Assembly (NCBI GenBank): GCA_900498135.1
Contig: LR026961.1
Span: 898,399 to 962,398, forward strand
Direction: 5' to 3'
Origin: an uncultured Desulfatiglans sp.
Lineage (GTDB): Bacteria > Desulfobacterota > DSM-4660 > Desulfatiglandales > Desulfatiglandaceae
Length of the DNA stretch: 64,000 nucleotides
Part shown: positions 27,989-36,617 of the stretch, piece after piece
Layout of the letters: each line of letters opens with the position of its first letter
How positions within the stretch are numbered: the first letter of the stretch is position 1
Notes under the pieces: model-generated
Database searches by the model: none
Told to the model about the DNA's origin: nothing
The model's input: only the letters and a program-made list of their open reading frames with translations
Made by a program: the position numbers and the translations under genes

Positions 27989-29905
27989 TCACTTGGCCGA
28001 TTGGAGATTCACCTCCTCCAGCTCCTCCCAGCGGGCCATGGCCGCATCGATCTCTTCCTCGAGGGCGTGGAGTCGGGACTGGAGCCGCGCCACCTCGCTC
28101 CCGGCCGACCGATAGAGCTCAGGCTCGGCCATGGCGGCGAAGAGGTCGCGCCTTTCGGCCTCGAGGCCCTCGATACGGTCAGGCAGAAGCTCCAGCTCCC
28201 GCTGCTCCTTGAACGTGAGCTTTCGCGGGGCCTCTTTGCGTGGACGGGGCTTCGCATGCTTCGCCTTCTCCGGCCCCGAAGCCGCCGTATCCTTCGGGCG
28301 CTGTCTCAGCCAGTCGTCATAGCCGCCCACAACCTCGGTCACCCGTCCTCGCCCTTCGAAGGCCAGGACCGAGGTCACGACATGATTCAGGAAGGCCCGG
28401 TCATGGCTCACGATCAGCACGGTCCCGGGGAATTCCACCAGCATGGCCTCCAGGAGTTCGAGGGTTTCTATGTCCAGGTCGTTGGTCGGTTCATCGAGCA
28501 CCAGCAGGTTGGCCGGGCGCGTGAAGAGTTTGGCGAGCAGCAGGCGATTCCGCTCTCCGCCGGAAAGGCGCGTGATAGGCGCACGCGCCTGCTCGGGAGT
28601 GAACAGGAAATCCTGCAGATATCCGATGACGTGCCGGGTCTTGCCGCCCACGATGACCTTGTCGCCATCTCCGGCCACGTTCTGCTGGACCGTCTTGTCC
28701 GGATCCAGCTGGGCGCGCAGTTGATCGAAATAGGCCACTTCGAGATTTTCACCGCGTCTCACGCGGCCGGCTTCGGGCTCCAGGTCCCCGAGCAAGATGC
28801 GCAGCAAGGTCGTCTTGCCGCAGCCGTTGGGCCCGATGATCCCCACCTTGTCACCCCTCAGGATGGTGGTGGAGACGTCTCGGACAACGGGAACCCCTCC
28901 GAACCCGAACGAAACGCCGCGGACCTCGATGACCCGCTTCCCGGATCTTTCGACCTCATGCTCAGCCAGGTGGACGGAGCCGCCAAGGGAACGCCGCCGG
29001 GCGACCTCGGCCCGCATTTCCATGAGGGCCCGCACCCGCCCCTCGTTTCGGGTCCTCCGGGCCTTGATCCCCTGCCTGAGCCACTCCTCCTCACGTTTCA
29101 ACTGCTTGTCGAAAGCGGCGTTCCGATTGGCCTCTACATCGAGAAGTGCTTGCTTGCGGGCAAGGTAGTCCTCGTAGCGGCCGGGAAAGGACGTGAGCAT
29201 CCCCCGGTCCAGTTCGACGATGCGGGTGGCGAGCCGGTCGAGGAAGACCCTGTCATGGGTCACGAAAAGCATCGTCCTGACCGAGCGCAGCAAGAACTGC
29301 TCCATCCACAGGATGGCATCCAGATCCAAGTGGTTGGTGGGCTCGTCCAGGAGCAGGATATCCGGACCGTTGGCGAGGGCACGGGCCAGATAGATCCGCC
29401 GCTTGAGCCCGGCTGAGAGCGTTTCGCTGTCGGCGGCCTCATCGAGGTCCATGCGCGAGATGATCTCCTGCACCTGCTGATGGCGCTCCCAGGCGTCTTC
29501 GGCCTCCAGAGTCCGCCGGGCCTGTTCGAGACGGGCCGAATCCGTCTCTTTCGGATGCCTGCGCGAGGCGAGGAGGAGGTGATGGTATTCCTGCAGGAAG
29601 GACGCATAAAGGCCCTGACCGGAGGCGACCACATCATAGACGCTTCCTTCCATGTCCAGAGGCACCTCCTGAGGCAGCAGGGCGGTCCTGAGACCCGAAG
29701 CGCGCGTAATCGTTCCCCCGTCGGGGCGGAGTTCCCCGTGGACCAGTCTGAGCAGCGTCGACTTCCCGGTGCCGTTGCGCCCGATCAGACAGATCCGCTC
29801 CCCCCGCTCGATCTGGAGATCCACGTCGGCAAGCAGCGGCGGCCCTCCGAACGCCAGGGTGATCCGATTCAACATGACGAGAGGAGTGGGCCTCGTGGAC
29901 TTCAT
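27989..29905 (-). CDS. ABC-F ATPase, Uup-like
   Basis: A soluble twin-ATPase protein of the ABC-F family, which acts on ribosomes (EttA/Uup group) rather than transporting. Of 638 residues, the first cassette has GRNGTGKST and LSAGLKRR with DEPTNHLD; a charged interdomain linker follows. The second has GPNGCGKTT and LSGGERNR with DEPTNDLD. A C-terminal basic, then coiled-coil, extension (about the last 90 residues) is typical of Uup. The first signature has Ala for Gly (LSAG). The start ATG overlaps the shikimate kinase stop (ATGA), so the genes are coupled. Confidence 0.88.
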   Translation of the reverse strand: MKSTRPTPLVMLNRITLAFGGPPLLADVDLQIERGERICLIGRNGTGKSTLLRLVHGELRPDGGTITRASGLRTALLPQEVPLDMEGSVYDVVASGQGLYASFLQEYHHLLLASRRHPKETDSARLEQARRTLEAEDAWERHQQVQEIISRMDLDEAADSETLSAGLKRRIYLARALANGPDILLLDEPTNHLDLDAILWMEQFLLRSVRTMLFVTHDRVFLDRLATRIVELDRGMLTSFPGRYEDYLARKQALLDVEANRNAAFDKQLKREEEWLRQGIKARRTRNEGRVRALMEMRAEVARRRSLGGSVHLAEHEVERSGKRVIEVRGVSFGFGGVPVVRDVSTTILRGDKVGIIGPNGCGKTTLLRILLGDLEPEAGRVRRGENLEVAYFDQLRAQLDPDKTVQQNVAGDGDKVIVGGKTRHVIGYLQDFLFTPEQARAPITRLSGGERNRLLLAKLFTRPANLLVLDEPTNDLDIETLELLEAMLVEFPGTVLIVSHDRAFLNHVVTSVLAFEGRGRVTEVVGGYDDWLRQRPKDTAASGPEKAKHAKPRPRKEAPRKLTFKEQRELELLPDRIEGLEAERRDLFAAMAEPELYRSAGSEVARLQSRLHALEEEIDAAMARWEELEEVNLQSAK

Positions 29906-30426
29906 GCCTTTCCCCCATCGAGCGCCAGGATGATGCGCCCACAAACGGCTTCCTGGGTCAGACCGGCGCAGTCGATCCGGATGTCCGCATAACGGCGGTA
30001 GAGGGCGAGCCTTTCGCCGTAGAGCTCGGCAAAGCTCTGATCCGGCCGTCTGGCGATCCCCCGCGTCGTGAAGTCGTGGATGCGCCGCTCGAGCGTTTCA
30101 GCCGCCGCATCGAGAAACACCACGACCCCCGACCCCTTGAGATGCTCCATCGCGGCCTCACTGTAAACGGCGCTTCCCCCTGTGGCGATGACATGACCCT
30201 GCAGGTCGAGTCCGAGCAGGACCCGCTCCTCGATCGCACGAAGCGCCATAAACCCCTCTTCATCGACGATCTCCTGCAGGGAACGGCCCTCTGAGGCCTG
30301 CAGGAGGAGGTCCGTGTCCACGAAGCCCATCGCCGCCATCTTTGCCAGGATCACACCCACCGTGCTTTTCCCGGCCCCCGGCATGCCGATGAGGACGATG
30401 TTCCGGATCGGTGGGTTCAATGCCAT
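29902..30426 (-). CDS. Shikimate kinase
   Basis: Phosphorylates shikimate on the way to chorismate and aromatic amino acids. The 174-residue protein has Walker A GMPGAGKST, the shikimate-binding Asp in VDTDLLLQ, the GGS loop (ATGGSAVY) and a lid arginine region (RGIARRPDQSF). The start was taken at MALNPP, with GGAGAGAGAG upstream; an ATG six codons earlier lacks a ribosome site. The shikimate arginines after DTD are less clear than in E. coli AroK, so the call is at family level. It is coupled by overlaps to the lipoprotein gene before it and the ABC-F gene after it. Confidence 0.82.
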   Translation of the reverse strand: MALNPPIRNIVLIGMPGAGKSTVGVILAKMAAMGFVDTDLLLQASEGRSLQEIVDEEGFMALRAIEERVLLGLDLQGHVIATGGSAVYSEAAMEHLKGSGVVVFLDAAAETLERRIHDFTTRGIARRPDQSFAELYGERLALYRRYADIRIDCAGLTQEAVCGRIILALDGGKA

Positions 30427-30998
30427 TCGACGCTCTCTCTCCATGTATCCGATCGTCCGAGGGTTGCACCATAACCTGCCTTGCGCGCTCCCGCACGAAC
30501 TCCACGCTCCGTACTCACCTTGTCGGAATCAAAAGGCTGCAACCTGAAACGCCCTTCGCTCTCGAAGGGGATCTTGACCGCTCCCCCCTTCTCCCTGACC
30601 ACCCTTACAAAACCTTCTACGCTGTAAACCAGTTCCTCCCGATCAGGCATTTTCAGAAATCCCCTGAAAAGGTCGATCATGGACGAATACACTACGATCG
30701 AAACAATCCCCGTATCGAAAGCGGAAATAGTCGCCCCTTCCTTTCCGACCCCCGAACCGAAATGCTGCCCGTTCAGCTCAAGATCGCAGGCGACCCCCTG
30801 GATGATCAGAGGAAAATCATTTGGGTTCACCACCCTGAGATCCACCTCCAACAGGGTCTCGAAGTGCCGGATCGCCTGGATGCGCAGGTCGGACAGCCCG
30901 ACCTGCGGCGGCTCGATGGAGCGCAGAAACCCTGCGCAGCCACACATCCATGCCGCTGCAACAACCGCAAAGCAGATCCGTTTTGGAAGGCTACGCAT
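30417..30998 (-). CDS. LEA14/WHy-domain lipoprotein
   Basis: A 193-residue secreted protein with a signal ending in a cysteine-rich lipobox (AAWMCGCAG). A WHy-type beta domain follows: VGLSDLRIQAIRHFETLLEV and LRVVNPNDFPLIIQGVACDL, with the characteristic N-P-N motif. Bacterial LEA type-2 proteins of this kind are linked to desiccation or envelope stress; the function here is unknown. The start ATG has GGTGGAGACG upstream. The last 30 residues are basic and low complexity and run 10 bp into the shikimate kinase start. Confidence 0.75.
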   Translation of the reverse strand: MRSLPKRICFAVVAAAWMCGCAGFLRSIEPPQVGLSDLRIQAIRHFETLLEVDLRVVNPNDFPLIIQGVACDLELNGQHFGSGVGKEGATISAFDTGIVSIVVYSSMIDLFRGFLKMPDREELVYSVEGFVRVVREKGGAVKIPFESEGRFRLQPFDSDKVSTERGVRAGARKAGYGATLGRSDTWRESVEWH

Positions 30999-31178
30999 CG
31001 TCTCCACCTCACTGATCAGTCTCAATGATGATCCGAACAAGGCCTTTCCGGCCGGTCCCGGCATGGGTCGGCGCGTTTCGTCCACGCTGCAAACGGCAGA
31101 TCGAGCCCCAAGAAAACGGCTGAATCGATGGACGTCGGACCACCCGGATCCTCGCGGGAGAAATAGGTCCGAGCCGGA

Positions 31179-31736
31179 TCACAGTTTGCGCAGCAGCGCC
31201 CTCCGCGCCCTGAGATCCGCAAAACCCTCGACAGCCTTCAGACCGGCGGCTTCGGCAAATGCGGCGGTCTCCCGGAATCGAGTCACCGAAACATGGCCTT
31301 TCGGTTCGATGATCAGCAGCTTCGCCCCGGGCTTCATGACCCCTCGCACTTCCTCGAAGAACCGCGCCGAATTCGGCAACTCGTGGACCACGTGGATCGC
31401 CACCACAAGATCCACCTCTCCGGCAAGATCCGGAAGACCCATCCCCGCAGGGCCGCCCTGCCGGATGTCGATCCGCTTCTCCAGACCGGCCTTCCGTGCC
31501 CGCCGCGAGAGGGCGGAGAGCATTTTGGGCTGAATGTCGACCGCCACAACCCTGCCCGCAGGGCCGACCATGTGCGCAATCGGAAGCGTGAAGTACCCCA
31601 TCGCGCAGCCGGGCTCGAGAACGGTCATCCCCTGTCGAACAAGACCGCCCAACATCTTCTGGGGGTTCTCGATCAAGCGCCTCAAAGGATTCAAGAGAAT
31701 ATAACCGATAAAAGGCGGACACACCCTTCCAGCCAT
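31179..31736 (-). CDS. SAM-dependent methyltransferase (class I)
   Basis: A 185-residue Rossmann-fold methyltransferase. SAM-binding motif I is VLEPGCAMGYFTLP, motif II has VVAVDIQPKML, and a later DLVVAIHVVHELP corresponds to motif IV. The substrate is unknown. The ATG at 31736 follows AAGGGAGCTTGACG; a TTG two codons earlier is also possible. It stands 180 bp upstream of the lipoprotein gene on the same strand. Confidence 0.82.
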   Translation of the reverse strand: MAGRVCPPFIGYILLNPLRRLIENPQKMLGGLVRQGMTVLEPGCAMGYFTLPIAHMVGPAGRVVAVDIQPKMLSALSRRARKAGLEKRIDIRQGGPAGMGLPDLAGEVDLVVAIHVVHELPNSARFFEEVRGVMKPGAKLLIIEPKGHVSVTRFRETAAFAEAAGLKAVEGFADLRARRALLRKL

Positions 31737-31948
31737 CGTCAAGCTCCCTTCAGCCTCTCCGGCCGGCGGCCGTTCGGGTGCTGCACCCGCCGGCGGCCGG
31801 AAGACGCAAACCAGATATGCCTTGGCCTGCTCAAAAAAATATGATACGTAGCGCGTGATGACCGGTCAAAGGATATCATGCCGGAGCAGCCGTTCGTCGC
31901 TCGGCAAAGGGTTCATCCCGTCAATCCTTTAACAAGGAGGTTTTGGAA

Positions 31949-32527
31949 ATGACCTCAGATAAAAGAACGATCCCGTTCTCTTTGTACCTGGCCGCGCTGG
32001 CATGTCTGATCCTCATGCATGCCCCGATGGAGCCGGCGGCGGAGGCCGATGAGCTCTCCAATACCTGCGAGGCCCAAGGGGCGGTGATTGCAGTGCACTG
32101 CGCCGCCGAAGGGCTCGGCGCCCTGTGCCGCGGCCAGGAAGATCCCGGGCAGCGCATCGACTTGATCCGCCACTTCATCGAGCCGATCCGGTTCTACCCC
32201 GATCGGTCCGGCTACTTCTACGTGTACGATCTCGATTGCCGCAACATCGCCCATGCCACCCAGAAAGACCTCGTCGGGAAGAATCTATACGACTATCAGG
32301 ATGCAAAAGGCAAGTATGTGATCCGTGAACTGGCCGAAGCCGCCCGGGTAGGCGGCGGGTTCGTCACCTACCACTGGATCAAGCCCGGGTCAGAGGGGGA
32401 AAAGCTGAAGCTGGGGTATGTCGAACCGATCCCCGGAACGGAATACTTCATCGGCACCGGCGTATACGAAAGTTCCATGACGGAAAGCGGCGCCGCCCCT
32501 GGGGAAAAGCACGAACAAGGCAGGTAG
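31949..32527 (+). CDS. Secreted single-Cache-domain protein
   Basis: A 192-residue periplasmic protein with an N-terminal signal segment (FSLYLAALACLILMHAP) and a Cache_2-type ligand-binding fold. The typical run is GYFYVYDLDCRNIAHA, DLVGKNLYDYQDAKGKYV, and PGTEYFIGTGVYESSM. No kinase, chemotaxis or cyclase domain is attached, so it is either a free-standing binding protein or a sensor partner encoded elsewhere. The start ATG follows a strong AAGGAGGTTTTGGAA. Confidence 0.82.
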   Translation: MTSDKRTIPFSLYLAALACLILMHAPMEPAAEADELSNTCEAQGAVIAVHCAAEGLGALCRGQEDPGQRIDLIRHFIEPIRFYPDRSGYFYVYDLDCRNIAHATQKDLVGKNLYDYQDAKGKYVIRELAEAARVGGGFVTYHWIKPGSEGEKLKLGYVEPIPGTEYFIGTGVYESSMTESGAAPGEKHEQGR

Positions 32528-32667
32528 ACAGACACCCGAAGCCGGCGCCGGGACGAACCGGATGCCTACATCGTGCAAGGCCTTTCAGCCGGCCCATCAG
32601 GACGGCACCCGCCCAGTCCGCGCCGATCCGCGCTCGAGTTGGAAACAGCTTTTTCACACACACCCCT

Positions 32668-32698
32668 ACCGGCCCCGGGCAGCCCGCCCGGGGCCGGT
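32668..32698. terminator. Strong GC hairpin between convergent genes
   Basis: A 13-bp perfect stem (ACCGGCCCCGGGC with its complement) and 5-nt loop lie between the Cache protein gene and the crotonase-like gene, 8 bp from the latter's stop. T-runs are lacking on both sides, so it is best read as a bidirectional 3' end stem. Confidence 0.55.
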
Positions 32699-32705
32699 CG
32701 AGCGG

Positions 32706-33485
32706 TCATCTCCCTGTCCAGACAGGGAGTCTTTTCTCCTTGAAGGCCCGGATGCCTTCAGGGGCATCCTCGGTACAGCACAAACGGGCGAACGCCTCGT
32801 TCATGTACTCGAAGGCCTGGTGATACTCCATATCCTCCGCCGTGTAGAAGGCCTTTTTGGCGATCTGCAAGGCCACCGGGCTCTTCTGAGCGAGGGCGGC
32901 CGCCCACCTGCGGGTCTCCATCTTCAGGGCCTCTTCAGGATAAACCCGGTTTACGAGCCCCATCGCCAAGGCCTCTCTGGCCGGAACGAGGTCCCCGAAA
33001 AAAAGCATCTCGAGGGCCTTCTTCCTACCGACGGACCGCGCAACCGGTACGACGGGACCGATGCAGTTCAGACCGACATTGATGGCCGTCAAACCCAACC
33101 GCGCCGACTCGCCTGCTACAGCCAGATCCGCGGCGGCCACCAGGCCCGCGCCATTCGCCGCCGCGACCCCGTGAACCTGGGCGATGACGGGCTTGCACAA
33201 GCCGCTGATGGCAACCAGAGGGCGCTCCATGCACCCGATCCACTCCCGATATTCGAGCGCACTCTTGCCGTGGAAATCACCGACATCGATACCCGCGCAA
33301 AAGGCCTTTCCAGCGCCCTTCAACACGATCACGCGCACCCGCTGATCCGCATCCAGTTCCTGGAGCGCCTGCCCGAGTTCCGTTGCAAGCGCCACGTTGA
33401 AGGTGTTGAGGTTTTCCGGACGATTGAGCGTCACATCCGCGACATAATCATCCCCGATCTCCACGATGATGGTCTCATATCCCAT
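32706..33485 (-). CDS. Crotonase-family protein lacking hydratase glutamates
   Basis: A 259-residue enoyl-CoA hydratase/isomerase-fold protein. The oxyanion-hole segments AFCAGIDVGDF and GVAAANGAGLVAAADL are present, but both hydratase glutamates are missing: Leu replaces the first (NGAGL) and LTAINVG replaces the usual PEI segment. It is therefore probably an isomerase, decarboxylase or hydrolase rather than a hydratase, perhaps like ECHDC3. The start ATG has AAGGAGCAGGCGC upstream. It lies downstream of a RidA-like gene and a Liv-type binding-protein gene on the same strand. Confidence 0.8.
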   Translation of the reverse strand: MGYETIIVEIGDDYVADVTLNRPENLNTFNVALATELGQALQELDADQRVRVIVLKGAGKAFCAGIDVGDFHGKSALEYREWIGCMERPLVAISGLCKPVIAQVHGVAAANGAGLVAAADLAVAGESARLGLTAINVGLNCIGPVVPVARSVGRKKALEMLFFGDLVPAREALAMGLVNRVYPEEALKMETRRWAAALAQKSPVALQIAKKAFYTAEDMEYHQAFEYMNEAFARLCCTEDAPEGIRAFKEKRLPVWTGR

Positions 33486-33689
33486 GCGCCTGCTCCTTTT
33501 TTCCGCTCGAAATCCATGCGCTGAACGGCTTTGTCCGTCTCATGAGGCGCGCCCGGTCGGCGCCGTTCATTCGTCCGTCTGTCTTCGCCGGCGCTGGACA
33601 AGGTCACTCACAGAGCCGGCCGCCATCCTGCCGTCGCATGCCCTCCAGACCCGGAACATCCCCCACGGAGGGGCACCTGCGTCCGCCGC

Positions 33690-34156
33690 TCATCCAGCCT
33701 GGCATTCGCCAAGACCGGCGTCGGCGATGCATTCGATCTCGATCCTGGCGCCGAGCGGCAGCCCGGCGACCTGGACGGTGGACCGCGCCGGCCGGTGATC
33801 TCCAAACACCTCGGCATACACGGCATTCACCACGGGGAATTCCTTCATATCCACGAGAAAGACCGTCGTCTTCAACACGTCCTTCATCCCCAACCCTGCC
33901 GCCAGCAGAACCTTCTGCATGTTTTCCAGGACCTGCCCCGCCTGGGTCTCGATGTCCTCACCGGCAAGCTTTCCTGTGCGCGGATCGATCCCGATCTGAC
34001 CCGAACAGAACAGAAAATCACCGGCCCTTATTCACAGGCCATAAGGGCCGGTGCTCTTCCGATCTGACCCGAACAGAAGAGCAGCCCCCCCGACTTCACC
34101 GCCTGAGCGTAAGGCCCCACGGCCGCAGGTGCCTTGTCGGTCGCAATCCTCTCCAT
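33690..34156 (-). pseudogene. RidA-family enamine/imine deaminase, frameshifted by a 68-bp insertion
   Basis: RidA proteins hydrolyse reactive 2-aminoacrylate-type enamines. The N-terminal part reads MERIATDKAPAAVGPYAQAV and SGGLLFCSGQIG; the C-terminal part continues in another frame with MKDVLKTTVFLVDMKEF, YAEVFG, RSTVQVAGLPLGARIEIE, which includes the conserved Arg and Glu. The break is a 68-bp insertion (34011-34078) flanked by a 20-bp direct repeat. Deleting it rejoins the frame through CSGQIGIDPRTGKLAGED, the expected RidA sequence of about 132 residues. The insertion contains an adapter-like sequence, so the gene is probably intact in the organism. The start ATG follows GTGGAGGAGTC. 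Confidence 0.8.
34011..34078. other. Probable sequencing-adapter/chimera artefact
   Basis: Positions 34051-34065 read GTGCTCTTCCGATCT, identical to the 3' end of the Illumina TruSeq read-2 adapter. The following bases repeat 33991-34010 exactly, and the preceding bases form a perfect 13-bp inverted repeat (CACCGGCCCTTAT and its complement, 34019-34053). The native sequence already contains CCGATCT at the junction, the kind of match that lets an adapter end misprime. It disrupts an otherwise intact gene. Confidence 0.75.
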
Positions 34157-34206
34157 GACTCCTCCACATCCACGAGAGCAGCCTTCAACCGCTGCGGGGT
34201 TCTCGA

Positions 34207-35448
34207 CTACTGCAGGCCTTTCCGATACCCCTCCCGCACCGCCTTCAGCTCCTCGGGGGTCCTGCAGATCTCCTCGGCCGGCACATAGTGGATGTTTTTC
34301 AACACCGGAAAACCATAAGCCTCGCTGAAGACGGTCTCCCCCCAGAGACAGTCCTCGACAACCGAATGATCTTCGGCCCGCATGATCTTCCATCCCTCGG
34401 GACTCTCCCAGGCCAAAGGCTCCTTTTCGACCGCTGCAATGATCTTTTCAGCATCCGTGCTGCCTGCGCGCTCGACGGCCGCCTTGATGAAGGTCACTCC
34501 GGCGTAGGTCTCCCCCGCCATATAATCCGGATACTCATTGAATCGTTCCTTGTAGGCCTTCACGAATCCTCGGTTCAGCGCCGAATCGGGCGTCGTGAAC
34601 AGATAGCGCGTGGACATGAAGATCCCCTCCGGCATATCCTTGCCGACCGGAATGAGCGTTTCCAGCGCCCCGCCGACCGGAAAAGCGAACTTCACCTGGT
34701 CGAACAACCCCGTCGGCAGCGCCTGCTTGATGAACGCGACCGAATCCCCTCCCCAGAGAGGACACCAAACGGCATCGGGCTTGATTTTCATCACCTCTTG
34801 AATGGCTGCCGAGTAATCCGTGGCCATGAACTTCGGGAAGACCTCCCCCACCACCTCGACATCGGGCTTCAATTCCTTCAGTTTGGTAATGAACATCTCC
34901 CATGATGAATGCCCGTAGTTGTAGTCCGGACCGACCACCATCCAGCGTTTGTAAGGTTTATTTGCCATCAGATAGGCGCCTGAACGCGAATGCATCATGG
35001 CATTGCTAAGCGTGCTGAAGAGGTAAGGGGAAAAATTGGCGCCCGTAAGGGCGTCGGTTGCAGCCTGCGTTGCGATCAGGATCTTCTTGTGCTCTTTTGC
35101 GATGTCCAGGAGCGTCATGGCCAGACCGCTCGACGTCGGGCCCATCAGGAAATCGACCTTGTCGGTCAGAATGAACCGCTTGGCGATCTCTATCGTCCGT
35201 TCTTTGTTCAGTTGGGTGTCTTCGGTGGTCGCCTCCAGTTTTCTCCCGAGGATGCCGCCGGCGGCATTGATCTCCTCGACGGCCAGTTGAATCGCCTGGG
35301 CACCGTGTTTGCCGTACCCCCCCATCTTGCCGGACGAAATAAACATCGCCCCCAGTTTGACAGGCTTTTCTTCCGCAGCGGCCCCACCGCAAAACAGGGT
35401 AACACTCGCAGCCAGCACGCCAATCGCCAAACAGCATATCGCCCTCAT
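34207..35448 (-). CDS. Branched-chain amino acid-type ABC transporter substrate-binding protein
   Basis: A 413-residue periplasmic binding protein of the Peripla_BP_6/LivJ type. It has a signal peptide (AICCLAIGVLAASVTLFCGGAAA), then KLGAMFISSGKMGGYGKHGAQAIQLAVEEINAAGG, typical of the first lobe, and MGPTSSGLAM in the ligand cleft. The start ATG follows GGAGGTCGGGACC. No permease or ATPase gene is nearby, so the partner transporter must lie elsewhere. RidA-like and crotonase-like genes follow on the same strand, suggesting an amino-acid- or acyl-derived ligand (inference). Confidence 0.9.
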   Translation of the reverse strand: MRAICCLAIGVLAASVTLFCGGAAAEEKPVKLGAMFISSGKMGGYGKHGAQAIQLAVEEINAAGGILGRKLEATTEDTQLNKERTIEIAKRFILTDKVDFLMGPTSSGLAMTLLDIAKEHKKILIATQAATDALTGANFSPYLFSTLSNAMMHSRSGAYLMANKPYKRWMVVGPDYNYGHSSWEMFITKLKELKPDVEVVGEVFPKFMATDYSAAIQEVMKIKPDAVWCPLWGGDSVAFIKQALPTGLFDQVKFAFPVGGALETLIPVGKDMPEGIFMSTRYLFTTPDSALNRGFVKAYKERFNEYPDYMAGETYAGVTFIKAAVERAGSTDAEKIIAAVEKEPLAWESPEGWKIMRAEDHSVVEDCLWGETVFSEAYGFPVLKNIHYVPAEEICRTPEELKAVREGYRKGLQ

Positions 35449-35718
35449 GGTCCCGACCTCCGTTTTTGGATCATTAGCGTTGAAAGGGATCATCTTTCTT
35501 CAGCCACGCGGAATACCTGTCGCATCACCCCCTTTCCCGATCGAATCCGTCTCTCGAAACCGATCCATCGGCCATACCTGCGTAATGTGCCAGAAAACAG
35601 ACGGCAACACAAGAAGCCAGATTCAATGCCTAAAGGGTGCTCATCCGGAAGTGAGCCTCTCTCCTCCCGCCCTCTCGCCCGATCACAGCCGAGACACCCG
35701 CCTGTCGACGTCCAATGG

Positions 35719-36492
35719 TCAGGTCCTGCAGTAGTGGTCCATGAAGGCCTTGGTGATCGCGCTCAACCGCTCATCGAGGATCGCGTAAACCTTTTTCTCG
35801 ATATCCTCCGGAATCCCTCCGTAAAACGCCTGTGCGATGCCTCCCGTGATGCAGGCCAGGGTGTCCGTATCTCCTCCAAGAGAGACAGCCGTCCGGATCG
35901 CGTCCTCAAAATCCGTCGAATCCAGAAAAGCGCGAATCGCGGGGGGTACGGTCCCCTGGCATGACACATCGAACGGATGGCCAGGGCGGATCTCGTCTAT
36001 CGGCCGGCTCAGATCGTACGCGAAGCGCGTCTCGATGAACGTCCGGATCTCCTCCTTCGAATGCCCGGTCCGCGCGAGGAAAACCGCTGCGGCAACCGCC
36101 TGCCCGCCTTTGATCCCTTCGGGGTGGTTGTGGGTCACCTCCGTAAACCCGCGTGCTCGATCGAGAACGCTCTCCAGATCGTGACAGGCATACCCGACCG
36201 GACTGATGCGCATGGCGGCCCCGTTCCCCCAACTGCCGTAGGGCTCCGAGTCTTCGCACCGCGCCCAGCGATGGAAGCTTCCACCGTATCCGGCGTGCGG
36301 ATACCACCGGTAGAAGGTCTTCAGATTCTTCACATAGGGCGTTCCCGTCAGGATCGTGTCCGCCAGGGCAACCGTCAGCACCGTATCATCCGTGTAGACG
36401 CACAGGTCCGAAAACAAAACGAAATGCTTGGTCTTCATGCGCGTCCCCTCATAAACCGATCCTACGATATCACCCGCTATCGCCCCGATCAT
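35719..36492 (-). CDS. ADP-ribosylglycohydrolase family protein
   Basis: A 257-residue all-helical hydrolase of the DraG/ARH family that removes ADP-ribose from proteins or small molecules using two Mg ions. It begins MIGAIAGDIVGSVYEG, has the metal-binding TDDT (residues 34-37), and has SLGGDTDTLACITGGIAQAFYG near the C-terminus with the second metal site. The start ATG follows AAGGAGAGAGGCC. No ADP-ribosyltransferase or nitrogenase gene is adjacent, so the substrate is unknown. Confidence 0.88.
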   Translation of the reverse strand: MIGAIAGDIVGSVYEGTRMKTKHFVLFSDLCVYTDDTVLTVALADTILTGTPYVKNLKTFYRWYPHAGYGGSFHRWARCEDSEPYGSWGNGAAMRISPVGYACHDLESVLDRARGFTEVTHNHPEGIKGGQAVAAAVFLARTGHSKEEIRTFIETRFAYDLSRPIDEIRPGHPFDVSCQGTVPPAIRAFLDSTDFEDAIRTAVSLGGDTDTLACITGGIAQAFYGGIPEDIEKKVYAILDERLSAITKAFMDHYCRT

Positions 36493-36617
36493 GGCCTCTC
36501 TCCTTCCCGGCCCAAGGCCGCTCGGTCCGCAGAATGCGGCCGCGCCCATGCAGGCCCGGCTGCGCAGGCGGTCCGGAGCGAATTGACCCTGTTTCAAAAT
36601 TGCGATACTGTTTCGGC

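Noticed and set aside
33690-34156. Programmed frameshift or intron in the RidA gene
   Set aside because: The inserted 68 bp contain an exact adapter end and direct repeats, and no slippery site or intron structure is visible; an artefact is simpler.
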